Below are positions 34,832 to 43,552 of a stretch of DNA of 64,000 nt, piece after piece. This DNA comes from an uncultured Porphyromonadaceae bacterium. GTDB taxonomy: Bacteria; Bacteroidota; Bacteroidia; Bacteroidales; Muribaculaceae. The translations under genes and the position numbers were made by a program. A model generated the notes under the pieces. The model worked only from the letters and a program-made list of their open reading frames with translations. It was not told the origin of the DNA and ran no database searches. Where the stretch lies: the NCBI GenBank assembly GCA_946414395.1, contig CAMKOE010000001.1:1-64000 (forward strand), given 5' to 3'. Position 1 is the first letter of the stretch, and each line of letters begins with the position of its first letter.

Positions 34832-37393
34832 ATGAGAAAAGCCATTATATTCCTCGTGTGCTGCCTGACCGTCATCGCAGCACAGGCCCATCACGTGACC
34901 CGTAACTACCGTGACGTGTCGATTGCCGACGCCTTACGCCAGTTGGCCCAAGAATCCCGTGACTACACCATCTTTTTCCTGTACAACGAACTTGAGGACT
35001 TTACGATAACCACTCATATCAAGAATAAGCCTGTGCCCGAGGCTATCCGCCAGATGATCGGTTTCTATCCCATCCGCATGACCCAAGGCGAGAGGGGTGA
35101 GATTTATGTGGAATGCATCCACAAGACCGAGCATCACCTCAAGGGCCTTGTGGTTGACGAGAACAACCTGCCGTTGCCCTATGCCAACGTCACCTTGCTC
35201 AACCCTGCCGACTCGACAATGGTGGGCGGTGGCGTGACGGGCGAGAGCGGCCGGTTTGTCATCCCCAACGACCACGGCAAGGTCATCGCCCGCATTACAT
35301 ACGTCGGCTACAAGACCGCCTATCGCCTGTGTGCCCGCGACAACGTGGGTACCATTAAAATGCACCCTGACCAATTTGCACTCGGTAATATCACCATCGA
35401 GGGTTCCAGAATTCATCACAATGCCACGGGATACACGATCAACCTGCGTTCATCAGATATTGTCAAAGGCAAACAGGTGTCAGACGCATTGGCTTTTCTG
35501 CCTGGAGTCAGCCAAGAAAATGATAGTTACAAAATCAACGGCCTGGAGGTGAGCGAGATTTATGTCGATGGCGTGAAACTCACATCTAAAGACGAACTCA
35601 AGAGCATACCTGCCGACATGATTGACAAAGTCAAGGTCAACTATCTTGCTGAGGTCAAGCAAAATGCCGCCGATGCGGGTGGCACGATTGAGATCACGCT
35701 GCTACGGCCTTCCCAGGACGGGTATTATGGATCGCTCAGTGGAGGTACCAGATATCAGTTTGGGAAGAATGGCATCGACGATGAGAGCCTGGGCGGCGTC
35801 ATCTATTACCGACACAAGAACCTGAACATCTACGACAACCTGTCAATGCGCTGGTTTCAATACCAGGAGACGGCAAGACAGTCTATTTTGAACCAAGCCA
35901 TGGATCAACTCACCGCAATGAGTGAGAAGCAAAAGGTTAATGGGCATAATTTCCGTAACCGCTTGAGTCTCACGCAGCAACTGAATGAGAAAAGTTCGTT
36001 GGGCGTAAGTTACTTCATCCAGTCATTCAAGAACAGGGTCAATACCGTGGACAAGGGCGAGGCAGGTATCTCCTGGGTCGATACAAGGAATAATGTCCTG
36101 GATCAAGAGGTCACATTGAAATATAACACTGCATTTGGCCAGCGAGGATCCACATTGGAGATGATAGGCGACTATTACAACCGTCAGTCGCGCAGCAAGT
36201 CCCGCTATTCATACAATCAGAATTCTTCAAGCGTGTCTGAGGATAAGACCTCACTAAACATGTACAAGTTCTCGGTGGATGCGACCATTCCACATGGTCC
36301 CAAACTGACGTGGAATTGCGGTGCCTCGGTGCGATATATCACATCGAAATATAACCCGACAGTTGGCCCAACCAACAATGCTGACCGCTTCCAGACAAGC
36401 CTGATACCGACACGTACGAGTGGTTTGACCCCGCTGGTTTATGCTGCAGCCAAGGGCCAAATTTGGAGAATCCGATATAGTGCAGGGGCCAACTTCCAGT
36501 TGAATAGGATCTGCTATGAGACACTGGACGATGGTGTGACTTCCTCTAACACCCAGTGGGGCATCAATCCCACGGTGCAATTGATGATGCCGCTGGATGG
36601 AAAGGGTAAGCATTCGCTGATGCTTAGTTACAAGCGCACGCTTGGCGATATACCTTATTCTGCCATTTCCTCCACCATACGGTGGACTGACGCTTACAAC
36701 TACACCGTCGGTAACCCCGACTTGAAGGCCCAAACGGGCGATATGGTCCTTGCGGGTGTTTCCCTGCTGGGCAATCTGTTGAACTTGAATGCCGCTTATG
36801 CCAGGGCCAACAATACCATTTATTGGGAAACCAGGCAAAGCCCTGTGGCTTCCGACTTGTTTTATACCATCTTTGTCAATCTGCCTGCTCAAGATGCCTA
36901 TGGCGTGATTGCCGAGGTCAATTGGAGCCCAATTAAACCATGGACGATGAAGTTGTCTGGCAGGCTCTGGATTGCGTGTGAGGACGTGACTATTGGCGGT
37001 GTTTACTATAAGAACACGAGGCTGCGCCCCTACTATCTCATGTACAACAACTTCAATTTTAGGCACGGCTGGGGCGGTATGCTGAATTTCTTCTGTGAAC
37101 CGACGTACAAGACCTATGACCGCACCCTCTTTACCGTGTGGGAAATCTGGGGACAGATATATAAGTCCATGTGTAAGGACAAGTTGCAGTTGACGCTCTC
37201 GTTTTGTGCGCTGGGCGACCGTCGCAAGTTTGACAAACAGGCTAACGGCTACAAGGTGACTTATGACTATACCACGCCGGTCCAGAGCATTGAACTGTCC
37301 CTGAGATGGAAATTCTCGGGCGGCAAGAGCCATGACTTCAATGTCCTGAAAAATGGCTCGCAGAACTACAATGAGATCAAAGACATCAGGTAG
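34832..37393 (+). CDS. STN-containing TonB-dependent receptor-like outer-membrane transducer
   Basis: Outer-membrane protein of 853 residues. A signal peptide (1-~19) is followed by a secretin/TonB short N-terminal (STN) domain (~20-92; DVSIADALRQLAQESRDYTIFF) that signals to FecR proteins. Next come a carboxypeptidase-regulatory-like beta domain (~100-185; LKGLVVDENNLPLPYANVTLL), a plug (VSDALAFLPGVSQEN...YVDGVKL) and a C-terminal barrel of the OMP_b-brl_3 type. No SusD gene follows, so this is not an ordinary glycan-uptake SusCD pair. The ligand is unknown. Confidence 0.85.
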   Translation: MRKAIIFLVCCLTVIAAQAHHVTRNYRDVSIADALRQLAQESRDYTIFFLYNELEDFTITTHIKNKPVPEAIRQMIGFYPIRMTQGERGEIYVECIHKTEHHLKGLVVDENNLPLPYANVTLLNPADSTMVGGGVTGESGRFVIPNDHGKVIARITYVGYKTAYRLCARDNVGTIKMHPDQFALGNITIEGSRIHHNATGYTINLRSSDIVKGKQVSDALAFLPGVSQENDSYKINGLEVSEIYVDGVKLTSKDELKSIPADMIDKVKVNYLAEVKQNAADAGGTIEITLLRPSQDGYYGSLSGGTRYQFGKNGIDDESLGGVIYYRHKNLNIYDNLSMRWFQYQETARQSILNQAMDQLTAMSEKQKVNGHNFRNRLSLTQQLNEKSSLGVSYFIQSFKNRVNTVDKGEAGISWVDTRNNVLDQEVTLKYNTAFGQRGSTLEMIGDYYNRQSRSKSRYSYNQNSSSVSEDKTSLNMYKFSVDATIPHGPKLTWNCGASVRYITSKYNPTVGPTNNADRFQTSLIPTRTSGLTPLVYAAAKGQIWRIRYSAGANFQLNRICYETLDDGVTSSNTQWGINPTVQLMMPLDGKGKHSLMLSYKRTLGDIPYSAISSTIRWTDAYNYTVGNPDLKAQTGDMVLAGVSLLGNLLNLNAAYARANNTIYWETRQSPVASDLFYTIFVNLPAQDAYGVIAEVNWSPIKPWTMKLSGRLWIACEDVTIGGVYYKNTRLRPYYLMYNNFNFRHGWGGMLNFFCEPTYKTYDRTLFTVWEIWGQIYKSMCKDKLQLTLSFCALGDRRKFDKQANGYKVTYDYTTPVQSIELSLRWKFSGGKSHDFNVLKNGSQNYNEIKDIR

Positions 37394-37408
37394 CGCCCCG
37401 CAGCAGTG

Positions 37409-38452
37409 CTAGAAGTACTTGGTGATGTGTGCGGTGTCAAAGTTGTTCATCTCGTTGATCATGTGCACGGCCGATGCGATGATGGGGTAGGCGCACAGGG
37501 CTCCTGTTCCCTCGCCGAGTCTAAGGCCGAGGTTGAGCAGCGGTCTGGCGCCGACGATGTCGAGCATGCGGCGGTGACCGCTCTCATCACCGCAGTGGGT
37601 GAAGATCATGTAGTCCTGGACGGCAGGGTAGAGGCGGATGGCGGCGATGGCACAGGCTGTCATGATAAAGCCGTCGATGAGCACGACAAGGCCTTGCTCG
37701 GCGCCGCGCAACATCGCCCCGATAGCCGTCACCATCTCAAAGCCGCCGAAGTAGAGGATGGCGTTTTCAGTCGTGTGTTCCATCGTCTCGTGGTAATGCT
37801 TCAGCGCTTGGGCTAGGATTTCGCGCTTGTGTTGGATGCCGGGGTTGTCGAGGCCAGCCCCGGCGCCGATGCAATCGTCGAGCGGGATGTTACCGAACAG
37901 GCTCATCCAGATGCTGGACGGCGAGGTGTTGGCTATGCCCATCTCGCCAATGCACAATACCTGGCAGCCCTGGCTGGCGCACTCGTCCACCAGGTCACAA
38001 CCCGTCTGGATAGCACGGTCAAACTCTTGCTGGCTCATGGCAGGCTCGTGCAGGAAATTGCGCGTTCCGCGGGCAATCTTGCGGTCGATAATGCCCTCAA
38101 TGCCACTCAGGTCGTAGTCCACGCCCACATCCACAATGCGCAGGTCAAAGCCGTGCTGGCGGCAAAACATGTTCACGCCTCCACCGCCACGGGTGAAGTT
38201 GATCATCTGTTGCCAGGTGACCTCGCGCGGGGACACGCTCACGCCCTCGCGCTCGATGCCGTGGTCACCGCCCAGCAGCAAGTGGCATGGATGGTTCAGG
38301 GAGGGCGTCAAGGTGTGCTGGATGAGGCAGATCTGCAATGCCAACTCTTCCAGTCGGCCCAGCGACCCTTTAGGCTTGTTCAGATGGTCAATTTTCTCTT
38401 GGATGCGCTGTTCCAGCGACTTGTCGGTGTGTTGTATATTAAATTGTTTCAT
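37409..38452 (-). CDS. cobT: Nicotinate-nucleotide:dimethylbenzimidazole phosphoribosyltransferase
   Basis: Activates the lower-ligand base by transferring phosphoribosyl from nicotinate mononucleotide, giving alpha-ribazole phosphate. The 347-residue protein shows LNKPKGSLGRLEELA near residue 24, LLLGGDHGI, GGGGVNMFC, CIGEMGIANTSPSS, GAGAGLDNPGI, and the C-terminal LRLGEGTGA with the catalytic glutamate. Length is normal. It is the last gene of the minus-strand unit cobS-cobC-cobU-cobT. The actual base used cannot be read from this gene. Confidence 0.96.
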   Translation of the reverse strand: MKQFNIQHTDKSLEQRIQEKIDHLNKPKGSLGRLEELALQICLIQHTLTPSLNHPCHLLLGGDHGIEREGVSVSPREVTWQQMINFTRGGGGVNMFCRQHGFDLRIVDVGVDYDLSGIEGIIDRKIARGTRNFLHEPAMSQQEFDRAIQTGCDLVDECASQGCQVLCIGEMGIANTSPSSIWMSLFGNIPLDDCIGAGAGLDNPGIQHKREILAQALKHYHETMEHTTENAILYFGGFEMVTAIGAMLRGAEQGLVVLIDGFIMTACAIAAIRLYPAVQDYMIFTHCGDESGHRRMLDIVGARPLLNLGLRLGEGTGALCAYPIIASAVHMINEMNNFDTAHITKYF

Positions 38453-38521
38453 TAGTTTCTGGTTTTTTAGTTGAATGCGGATGCCGCTGACAAGTGAAAA
38501 ATTACATCAAAAGAACCGTCC

Positions 38522-39028
38522 CTATTTTACCCTTAGGGGAATGCCGGATATGAGGAGGATGACTTGGTCGGCACGGGTGGCGATGTACTGGTTCATCCAG
38601 CCTTGCAGGTCGGTGAAATGCCGTTGCACGGCATCGACACTCACGCCGCCGCTGCCGATCTCGTTGGTCACAAAGATGTAGGTTGCATCTTTCTCGGTAA
38701 AGCGGTCAAATTCCTCTTTGACGGCCTGTAACGTCTTTTCAACATCCTGGTTCTCAAAGAAGAAGTTGGTCAGCCACAGGGTCACGCAGTCGATGACGGC
38801 AACGCGCCCCGTCAGGTCGTGACGGCTCAGGTACTTCTCCTCCTCGATATTGGTCCACTGGGGGCCGCGTCGCTCCTGATGGCGGCGCACCCTCTCGCGG
38901 AACTCCTCGTCCCACACATGGGCCGTTGCCACATACACAGGGTCCTCGGCCAGGCTCAGTGCCAATTCCTCGGCGTGCCGGCTCTTGCCCGACCGTTGCC
39001 CACCGGTTATCAATATGATTTTACTCAT
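38522..39028 (-). CDS. cobU: Adenosylcobinamide kinase / guanylyltransferase
   Basis: Bifunctional enzyme that phosphorylates adenosylcobinamide and transfers GMP to make adenosylcobinamide-GDP. The 168-residue protein has the P-loop GGQRSGKSRHAE (residues ~8-19), the guanylated-histidine region VWDEEFRERVRRHQERRG, and VIDCVTLWLTN, all diagnostic for CobU. It lies between cobC and cobT. Confidence 0.95.
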   Translation of the reverse strand: MSKIILITGGQRSGKSRHAEELALSLAEDPVYVATAHVWDEEFRERVRRHQERRGPQWTNIEEEKYLSRHDLTGRVAVIDCVTLWLTNFFFENQDVEKTLQAVKEEFDRFTEKDATYIFVTNEIGSGGVSVDAVQRHFTDLQGWMNQYIATRADQVILLISGIPLRVK

Positions 39029-39079
39029 TGTTGTTGTGCTGTGTGTAATGTCTTGTGGGTCGTGACTATGCCACGGCCA

Positions 39080-39610
39080 TTAAATGTGAATAATAATAAA
39101 GCCCCCGTAATCGGTCAGGTTGCTCCACGCGTTGTCCCACTGGTAGATGCCCGCATGCAACCCTGCGCTAATGAGCACCCCGGCGTGGGCAAAGATGGCG
39201 ACGCGCTGGTAGGGTTGGTCCTTGAGTTCGTCAAGGAACGAGGCCACCCGCCGATATTGTTGCCTGAAACTCTCGCCTCCCGTTGTGGGCTGGTCGATAT
39301 AGTTGTCGTACCATTCCTGCAGGTGCGGGTCATGGATTTGGTCATATAACTGCATTTCCCACTCGCCCATGTTCATTTCCTTGAGGCGGTCATCGGTCTG
39401 GACATCGGGATAGCCGCAGTAGGCCGCCAACTTGCGGGCGCGGGTCAATGGTGAAGAAAACACTCTGTCAAACGGCAATAGCCGTTGCAATGACTGGCGG
39501 GTCGATTCCGCCTCTTGTTCAAATGTCTCCTTGACGGGCACATCTGTCCAACCGTAGCACGTCCCCTTGGGGACGTCAACGCTAGTATGTCTGACTAAGA
39601 TGACTTCCAT
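39080..39610 (-). CDS. cobC: Alpha-ribazole phosphatase, histidine-phosphatase family
   Basis: Histidine phosphatase that dephosphorylates alpha-ribazole-5'-phosphate or adenosylcobalamin-5'-phosphate. The 176-residue protein has the phospho-histidine motif as RHT (instead of RHG) in VILVRHTSVDV, followed by FSSPLTRARKLA, MGEWEMQ and a second histidine in IFAHAGVL. I start at MEVILVRHT because the upstream in-frame codons overlap the cobS 3' end and show no homology. It begins 8 nt after cobS. The general family is broad; the neighbours make the cobalamin role likely. Confidence 0.87.
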   Translation of the reverse strand: MEVILVRHTSVDVPKGTCYGWTDVPVKETFEQEAESTRQSLQRLLPFDRVFSSPLTRARKLAAYCGYPDVQTDDRLKEMNMGEWEMQLYDQIHDPHLQEWYDNYIDQPTTGGESFRQQYRRVASFLDELKDQPYQRVAIFAHAGVLISAGLHAGIYQWDNAWSNLTDYGGFIIIHI

Positions 39611-39618
39611 ATTGTTGT

Positions 39619-40407
39619 TTAATGCATGAGTCCTTGTGAGCAAACGGCTAGATAGACCGCCAGTTCCACCAGCAGGCAGGCGGCGCCGCAACAATCGCCG
39701 GTGTAGCCTTGAATCCTGCGATGCATGAGCAGATACAGGAAATACAGCACGATGGCGGGAATGACGAGCACATAGGTCCACTCGACACCTGTCTGCCAGA
39801 TCATTAAGGCCATGGGTAGCAGGCCTTGAACCGACATGCTCAAGCCGGCGGCAAGGGTGGGCTTGCGGTAGATGGTCTTGTTCTTGGCTTCCTCCTCACG
39901 ACGGGCATAGGGGAGCATGTTGATCAGTTGGCTGGAGACCATTTTGGAGAATGGGTCGGCGGCAAGCGCCGTGAGCGCGGCCATCGTTGGCGGCATGCTG
40001 AAGAGGGCCGCTCCCAGCAACAGCATGTAGATGATGAGTCCTAGCACTCCATAGGTGCCGATGTGGGAGTCCTTCATGATTGCCAGGATGCGGGCACGGT
40101 CACCACCACCGCCAAAGCCGTCCAAGAAGTCGGCCAATCCGTCCTCATGCAAGGCGCCCGTTATCAGCAACCTGATTGCAATAGCAAGGATGATTGTGAC
40201 GGTCCATGGAAACACCAGACTGCCAAAGTACAACGTTGCAGCCATGGCACCACCAGTGAGCCAGCCGGTTAATGGCCAGAACTCAACAACGGCCTTGTAA
40301 CTTGCCCGTGGTGGTTGATAGACACGCCAAAAAGGCAGCCTGGTGAAGAAAATCAATGCTGCCCACAGGGTGTCGTACCACCTCGTTTTTCCTGATGTCT
40401 CTTCCAT
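39619..40407 (-). CDS. cobS: Adenosylcobinamide-GDP ribazoletransferase (cobalamin synthase)
   Basis: Polytopic inner-membrane enzyme (262 residues) that joins adenosylcobinamide-GDP and alpha-ribazole to complete the nucleotide loop. Diagnostic are TLWAALIFFTRLPFWR near the N-terminus, the acidic motif HEDGLADFLDGFGGGGDRARIL and MKDSHIGTYG. It is the promoter-proximal gene of cobS-cobC-cobU-cobT. The promoter-like TACCTTTG ends only 5 nt before the ATG, implying an almost leaderless mRNA. Confidence 0.94.
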   Translation of the reverse strand: MEETSGKTRWYDTLWAALIFFTRLPFWRVYQPPRASYKAVVEFWPLTGWLTGGAMAATLYFGSLVFPWTVTIILAIAIRLLITGALHEDGLADFLDGFGGGGDRARILAIMKDSHIGTYGVLGLIIYMLLLGAALFSMPPTMAALTALAADPFSKMVSSQLINMLPYARREEEAKNKTIYRKPTLAAGLSMSVQGLLPMALMIWQTGVEWTYVLVIPAIVLYFLYLLMHRRIQGYTGDCCGAACLLVELAVYLAVCSQGLMH

Positions 40408-40412
40408 ACCCG

Positions 40413-40420
40413 CAAAGGTA
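40413..40420 (-). promoter_or_regulatory. -7 element before cobS
   Basis: TACCTTTG on the complement, ending 5 nt before the cobS start codon. No clear -33 TTG is seen at the expected distance. It is divergent from the btuF promoter within a 90-nt spacer. Confidence 0.4.
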
Positions 40421-40435
40421 CAAATTATTCATCAC

Positions 40436-40472
40436 TTGCTGTCGATATTTACCTAAAAAAACAGTACCTTTG
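40436..40472 (+). promoter_or_regulatory. Promoter of btuF
   Basis: TACCTTTG (40465-40472) lies 25 nt before the btuF start codon. The nearest upstream TTG (40436-40438) gives a long 26-nt spacer, so the -33 element is uncertain. Confidence 0.42.
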
Positions 40473-40497
40473 CAGCATAAATAGGATTAAAAAAAGA

Positions 40498-41598
40498 ATG
40501 AAGAAATTATTTGGTTTTTTTGCTGTTTTAGTGATGTTGTGTGCCTGTTCGCCGCAGGGCGAAAAGCAGGCCGAGTCGGGAAACGACGTGATGGAAGAAG
40601 TGACCGTGAAGTATGCCACGGGGTTCAGTGTCCGTGATTCGGCCGACGTCCGGCTGGTGGATGTGGGCAAGAAGGACCATTTTGCCCTTGTCTATGATGA
40701 TGAAGTGGCTGTGCCCGAGGGATATACCAAGGTCAAAGTGCCCATCGAGCGCACCATCTGCATGACGGCGCTGCAACTTTCCAATTTCACCATACTGGAC
40801 GCCCACGACGTGGTCAAGGGCATAACGGGTACCAAGAACCTCTTTGACAAGGACATCAAGGCCCGGGTCAAGGATGGCCGCATTGTCAAGATCGGGATGG
40901 AAGGCGAGTTTGACCCCGAAGTGGTCATGGCTGCCAACCCTGATGTGATTTTCATTTCGCCATCCAAGCGCGGTGGCTATGATGCCATCAAGGAAATCGG
41001 CATCACCCTCGTTCCCCACCTGGGGTACAAGGAACTTGACCCGCTGGGACAGGCCGAGTGGATCAAGTTCATCGGTATGTTTATCGGCAAGGAGAAAGAA
41101 GCCGCCAAAATCTTTGACGGCATTGAGAGCCGCTATAATGAATTGAAGGCCCTGGCTGCACAGGTCAAGCAGCGTCCCACCGTTACCAGCGGCGAGATGC
41201 ACTATGGCAACTGGCACGCCGTCGGCGGCAAGAACTACCTGGCGCAGATTTTCCGTGACGCTGGTGCCGACTATGTCATCAACGACGACGAGACTTCGGG
41301 CGAGGATCTGGAGTTTGAAAAGATGTATGCCTTGTCGGCCAATGCCGACTACTGGCGCATCCTCAACAGTTACCAGGGCGATTTCTCCTATGAAGCGTTG
41401 AAAGCCTCTGAACCCCGCAACGAGATGTTAAAGGCATTCAAGGAGAAGAAGGTCATCTATTGCAATATGAAGCAGACACCCTACTACGAGATCGCACCCG
41501 TCAAGCCCGACGTGCTGCTCAAGGACTTTGTCGCCATCTTCCATCCCGAACTGGTCGAGAAGGACTACCAGCCCACATTCTACCGCCTGCTGCAATAA
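40498..41598 (+). CDS. btuF: Cobalamin-type ABC transporter substrate-binding lipoprotein
   Basis: Periplasmic, membrane-anchored binding protein of 366 residues. The signal peptide ends LVMLCAC, giving a lipidated cysteine near residue 18. The fold looks like the helical-backbone TroA/BtuF class: ERTICMTALQLSNFTILDAHDVVKGITG, PEVVMAANPDVIFISP and EWIKFIGMFIGKEKEA. Ligand choice between cobalamin, heme and ferric chelates cannot be read directly; the flanking cob genes and the BtuC-like permease favour a corrinoid. It starts a short plus-strand unit with the permease, between two minus-strand cobalamin operons. Confidence 0.8.
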   Translation: MKKLFGFFAVLVMLCACSPQGEKQAESGNDVMEEVTVKYATGFSVRDSADVRLVDVGKKDHFALVYDDEVAVPEGYTKVKVPIERTICMTALQLSNFTILDAHDVVKGITGTKNLFDKDIKARVKDGRIVKIGMEGEFDPEVVMAANPDVIFISPSKRGGYDAIKEIGITLVPHLGYKELDPLGQAEWIKFIGMFIGKEKEAAKIFDGIESRYNELKALAAQVKQRPTVTSGEMHYGNWHAVGGKNYLAQIFRDAGADYVINDDETSGEDLEFEKMYALSANADYWRILNSYQGDFSYEALKASEPRNEMLKAFKEKKVIYCNMKQTPYYEIAPVKPDVLLKDFVAIFHPELVEKDYQPTFYRLLQ

Positions 41599-41627
41599 AC
41601 TGCAATAACAATAGTAACAACATTAAA

Positions 41628-41735
41628 TGCAATGAATACAATTTAATTGTTATTCGAGCAGTCAAAATAATGTGCGGATGCCATAGTATTCATTGTATTT
41701 ATTGTTTTCTTTTTTCCCATTTTATTGTTTTCCCC
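41628..41735. repeat. Palindromic intergenic element, copy B
   Basis: AATGAATAC (41631-41639) is repeated inverted as GTATTCATT (41686-41694), followed by GTATTTATTGTTTTC as in the right arms of copies A, C and D. It occupies the btuF-btuC spacer, so the btuC leader carries it. Confidence 0.45.
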
Positions 41736-41744
41736 TTTGATTAT

Positions 41745-42776
41745 ATGAAACGTACACTGCCGTTGATGCTAGCCCTCGTGGTGGCGATTGCCGTTCTGGT
41801 GATTGTCAACTTGTTTATCGGGTCGGTCAAGATTCCCGTTCCTGACATCTGCAAGATTCTCGTGGGCGCTGGCAGTGAGTCGGAAATCTGGACCAATATC
41901 ATCCTCAGTTCCCGTCTGCCGCAGGTGTTGACCGCCATCGTGGCGGGTGCGGGACTGGCCGTGAGCGGCCTGATGATGCAGACGATCTTCCACAACCCAC
42001 TGGCTGGGCCATCCATCTTGGGTATCTCCAACGGTGCCAGCCTGGGTGTCGCCTTTGTCGTGTTGCTGTCAGGGCAGTTGGGCGGGGTGGCGCTGAGCAG
42101 CCTGGGTTACTTGGGAGAGGCCGCCGTGTCTGTTGCCGCCATCGTTGGAGCGCTGGCCGTGATGATGTTGATTGTGTGGATTTCGGGCAAGGTCAAGGGA
42201 AATGTGACCTTGTTGATTATCGGTGTGATGATCGGTTACCTGGCTACCGCCATTATCGGCGTGCTCAAGTTCCTCAGCCCTGAGGAGGATGTCAAGGCCT
42301 TTGTCGTGTGGGGACTCGGCTCGTTCTCGCGCGTTTCGGGTGATGAAATGATACTTTTTGTCGTGCTGATGTGCATCCTGTTGCCATTGAGTTTCCTGCT
42401 TGTCAAGCCATTGAACGCCATGCTGCTGGGTGACCGATATGCTGCCAACCTGGGCGTGAACGTCAAGCGGGCCCGCACTTGGATCATCATCTGCTCGGGC
42501 ACACTGGTGGCCATCGCCACGGCCTATTGCGGCCCCATCATGTTCATCGGTATGGCGGTGCCACACTTGGCACGAGGCATTTTCCGCACCAGTGACCACA
42601 CGCGCCTGCTACCCGCCACCGCCCTGTGTGGTGCCGCCCTTGCACTGGTTTGCAATCTGATTGCCCGCGCACCGGGCTTCGAGGGCGCCATGCCCGTCAA
42701 CAGCGTCACCGCCCTCGTCGGCGCCCCCATCATCATCTACGTCCTCTACCGCCGCCGCAAGACCTCCTACGAGTAA
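41745..42776 (+). CDS. btuC: FecCD/BtuC-family ABC transporter permease
   Basis: Inner-membrane permease of 343 residues with about ten hydrophobic helices. Family segments are SSRLPQVLTAIVAGAGLAVSGLMMQTIFHNPLAGPSILGISNGASLG and, near the C-terminus, YCGPIMFIGMAVPHLARGIFRTSDHT. The start is the ATG at 41745; upstream in-frame codons are in a palindromic repeat and the btuF 3' end. No ATP-binding (BtuD) gene follows. Instead the last ~100 bp of btuC recur at 43567 and 43955, around a DUF4160/DUF2442 cassette. Confidence 0.88.
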   Translation: MKRTLPLMLALVVAIAVLVIVNLFIGSVKIPVPDICKILVGAGSESEIWTNIILSSRLPQVLTAIVAGAGLAVSGLMMQTIFHNPLAGPSILGISNGASLGVAFVVLLSGQLGGVALSSLGYLGEAAVSVAAIVGALAVMMLIVWISGKVKGNVTLLIIGVMIGYLATAIIGVLKFLSPEEDVKAFVVWGLGSFSRVSGDEMILFVVLMCILLPLSFLLVKPLNAMLLGDRYAANLGVNVKRARTWIIICSGTLVAIATAYCGPIMFIGMAVPHLARGIFRTSDHTRLLPATALCGAALALVCNLIARAPGFEGAMPVNSVTALVGAPIIIYVLYRRRKTSYE

Positions 42777-42818
42777 ATCCACAACATATAATAAAAAGAA
42801 AACAAAAAGTACAATAAA
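42673..42818. repeat. btuC 3'-end repeat, copy 1 (functional gene end)
   Basis: The last ~104 bp of btuC plus ~40 bp downstream. Copy 2 (43567-43712) is nearly identical; the five substitutions I find within the coding part are all synonymous third-position changes. Copy 3 (43955-44025) is internally deleted. Confidence 0.9.
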
Positions 42819-42879
42819 CTCAACAAAATGACTAATTGTCAATGAATTGTATTTGTTGTATTTATTGTTTTCCTTTTAT
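42791..42879. repeat. Palindromic intergenic element, copy C
   Basis: Arms 42791-42823 and 42848-42879 form a long imperfect inverted repeat with cores AAAAGAAAACAA and TTGTTTTCCTTTT. It lies just after the btuC stop codon and could act as a transcript end for btuC and, from the other side, for the DUF2442 gene. Confidence 0.6.
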
Positions 42880-42908
42880 GTGAGTGCCTCCAAATGAAAA
42901 CTAGCCGC

Positions 42909-43157
42909 CTATATTTTCCCAGAGTGCAACTGCTCGATAGGGAATATCAAATCCCAATTTTTGCCCCAAACAATATTGCCATTCTCGATGGAGAAACGGC
43001 TGAACTTGCGAGGGTCAAGATACTTATTATATTGCGGGTGTGGATGGCTGCGGATAAAATCACCAATATTCACAATCTGAGTTGTGTCGTCGTTAAAGTA
43101 AAGACAAACACTCAGATTCCCAGCATCCTCGGCCCTAATGATATAGATCTTTTCCAT
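42909..43157 (-). CDS. DUF2442-type small protein
   Basis: An 82-residue protein ending in the DUF2442 signature: YLDPRKFSRFSIENGNIVWGKNWDLIFPIEQL (residues ~47-78). DUF2442 proteins are usually encoded beside DUF4160 proteins, as here (14-nt gap), and the pair has been suggested to behave like a toxin-antitoxin or regulatory module; no activity is established. The region is visibly more AT-rich than the neighbouring cobalamin genes and lies between repeats of the btuC end, indicating acquisition. A truncated relative of this gene lies at 43782-43916. Confidence 0.75.
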   Translation of the reverse strand: MEKIYIIRAEDAGNLSVCLYFNDDTTQIVNIGDFIRSHPHPQYNKYLDPRKFSRFSIENGNIVWGKNWDLIFPIEQLHSGKI

Positions 43158-43170
43158 AAGCCTTAGTTTA

Positions 43171-43473
43171 TTATAATTTCTTTTTGATGTTGGTGCTACG
43201 CACAGCCTGCTTCAAAACAAAGAATTTCACCCATTTGTTAATGATGTTTTTGTGATACTTCTGGATGAATTCTTTTGCAGTCCGCTTATCCTTTTCAGAT
43301 AATGCTTCGGCGCCTTTTTTCTCTCTAACATTAATATCGATCAATTCTCCGTTCATCATGATAAGGTCAAAGATGCTTTCATTTCCACCATGAATGACAT
43401 GAACATGGATTGGTTCATGCTCATTGGAGTAGAAATAAAAGATAAACCCGAAGTATTCAAATATCTTTGGCAT
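43171..43473 (-). CDS. DUF4160-type small protein
   Basis: A 100-residue protein with the DUF4160 core: FGFIFYFYSNEHEPIHVHVIHGGNESIFDL (residues ~8-37, with HEPIHVHV), followed by a lysine-rich helical C-terminus (DKRTAKEFIQKYHKNIINKWVKFF). It is the upstream member of the DUF4160-DUF2442 pair. DUF4160 proteins are small and widespread on mobile cassettes; a toxin-like role is only conjecture. AT-rich composition and the flanking btuC fragments point to horizontal transfer. Confidence 0.75.
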   Translation of the reverse strand: MPKIFEYFGFIFYFYSNEHEPIHVHVIHGGNESIFDLIMMNGELIDINVREKKGAEALSEKDKRTAKEFIQKYHKNIINKWVKFFVLKQAVRSTNIKKKL

Positions 43474-43552
43474 AACAACGTCATATGTTTTACAATGACA
43501 AAGTTATAACCTTTTCCTGAAATATCAAATCGGATTCAAATAAATCTTTAGT

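Noticed and set aside
34832-37393. SusC of a polysaccharide utilisation locus
   Set aside because: No SusD partner or glycoside hydrolases nearby; the STN domain and sigma/FecR neighbours define a signalling receptor instead.
42909-43473. RelE/ParE-type toxin-antitoxin pair
   Set aside because: The sequences fit DUF4160 and DUF2442, not RelE/ParE; toxin activity is not established, so I do not call it a toxin-antitoxin system.
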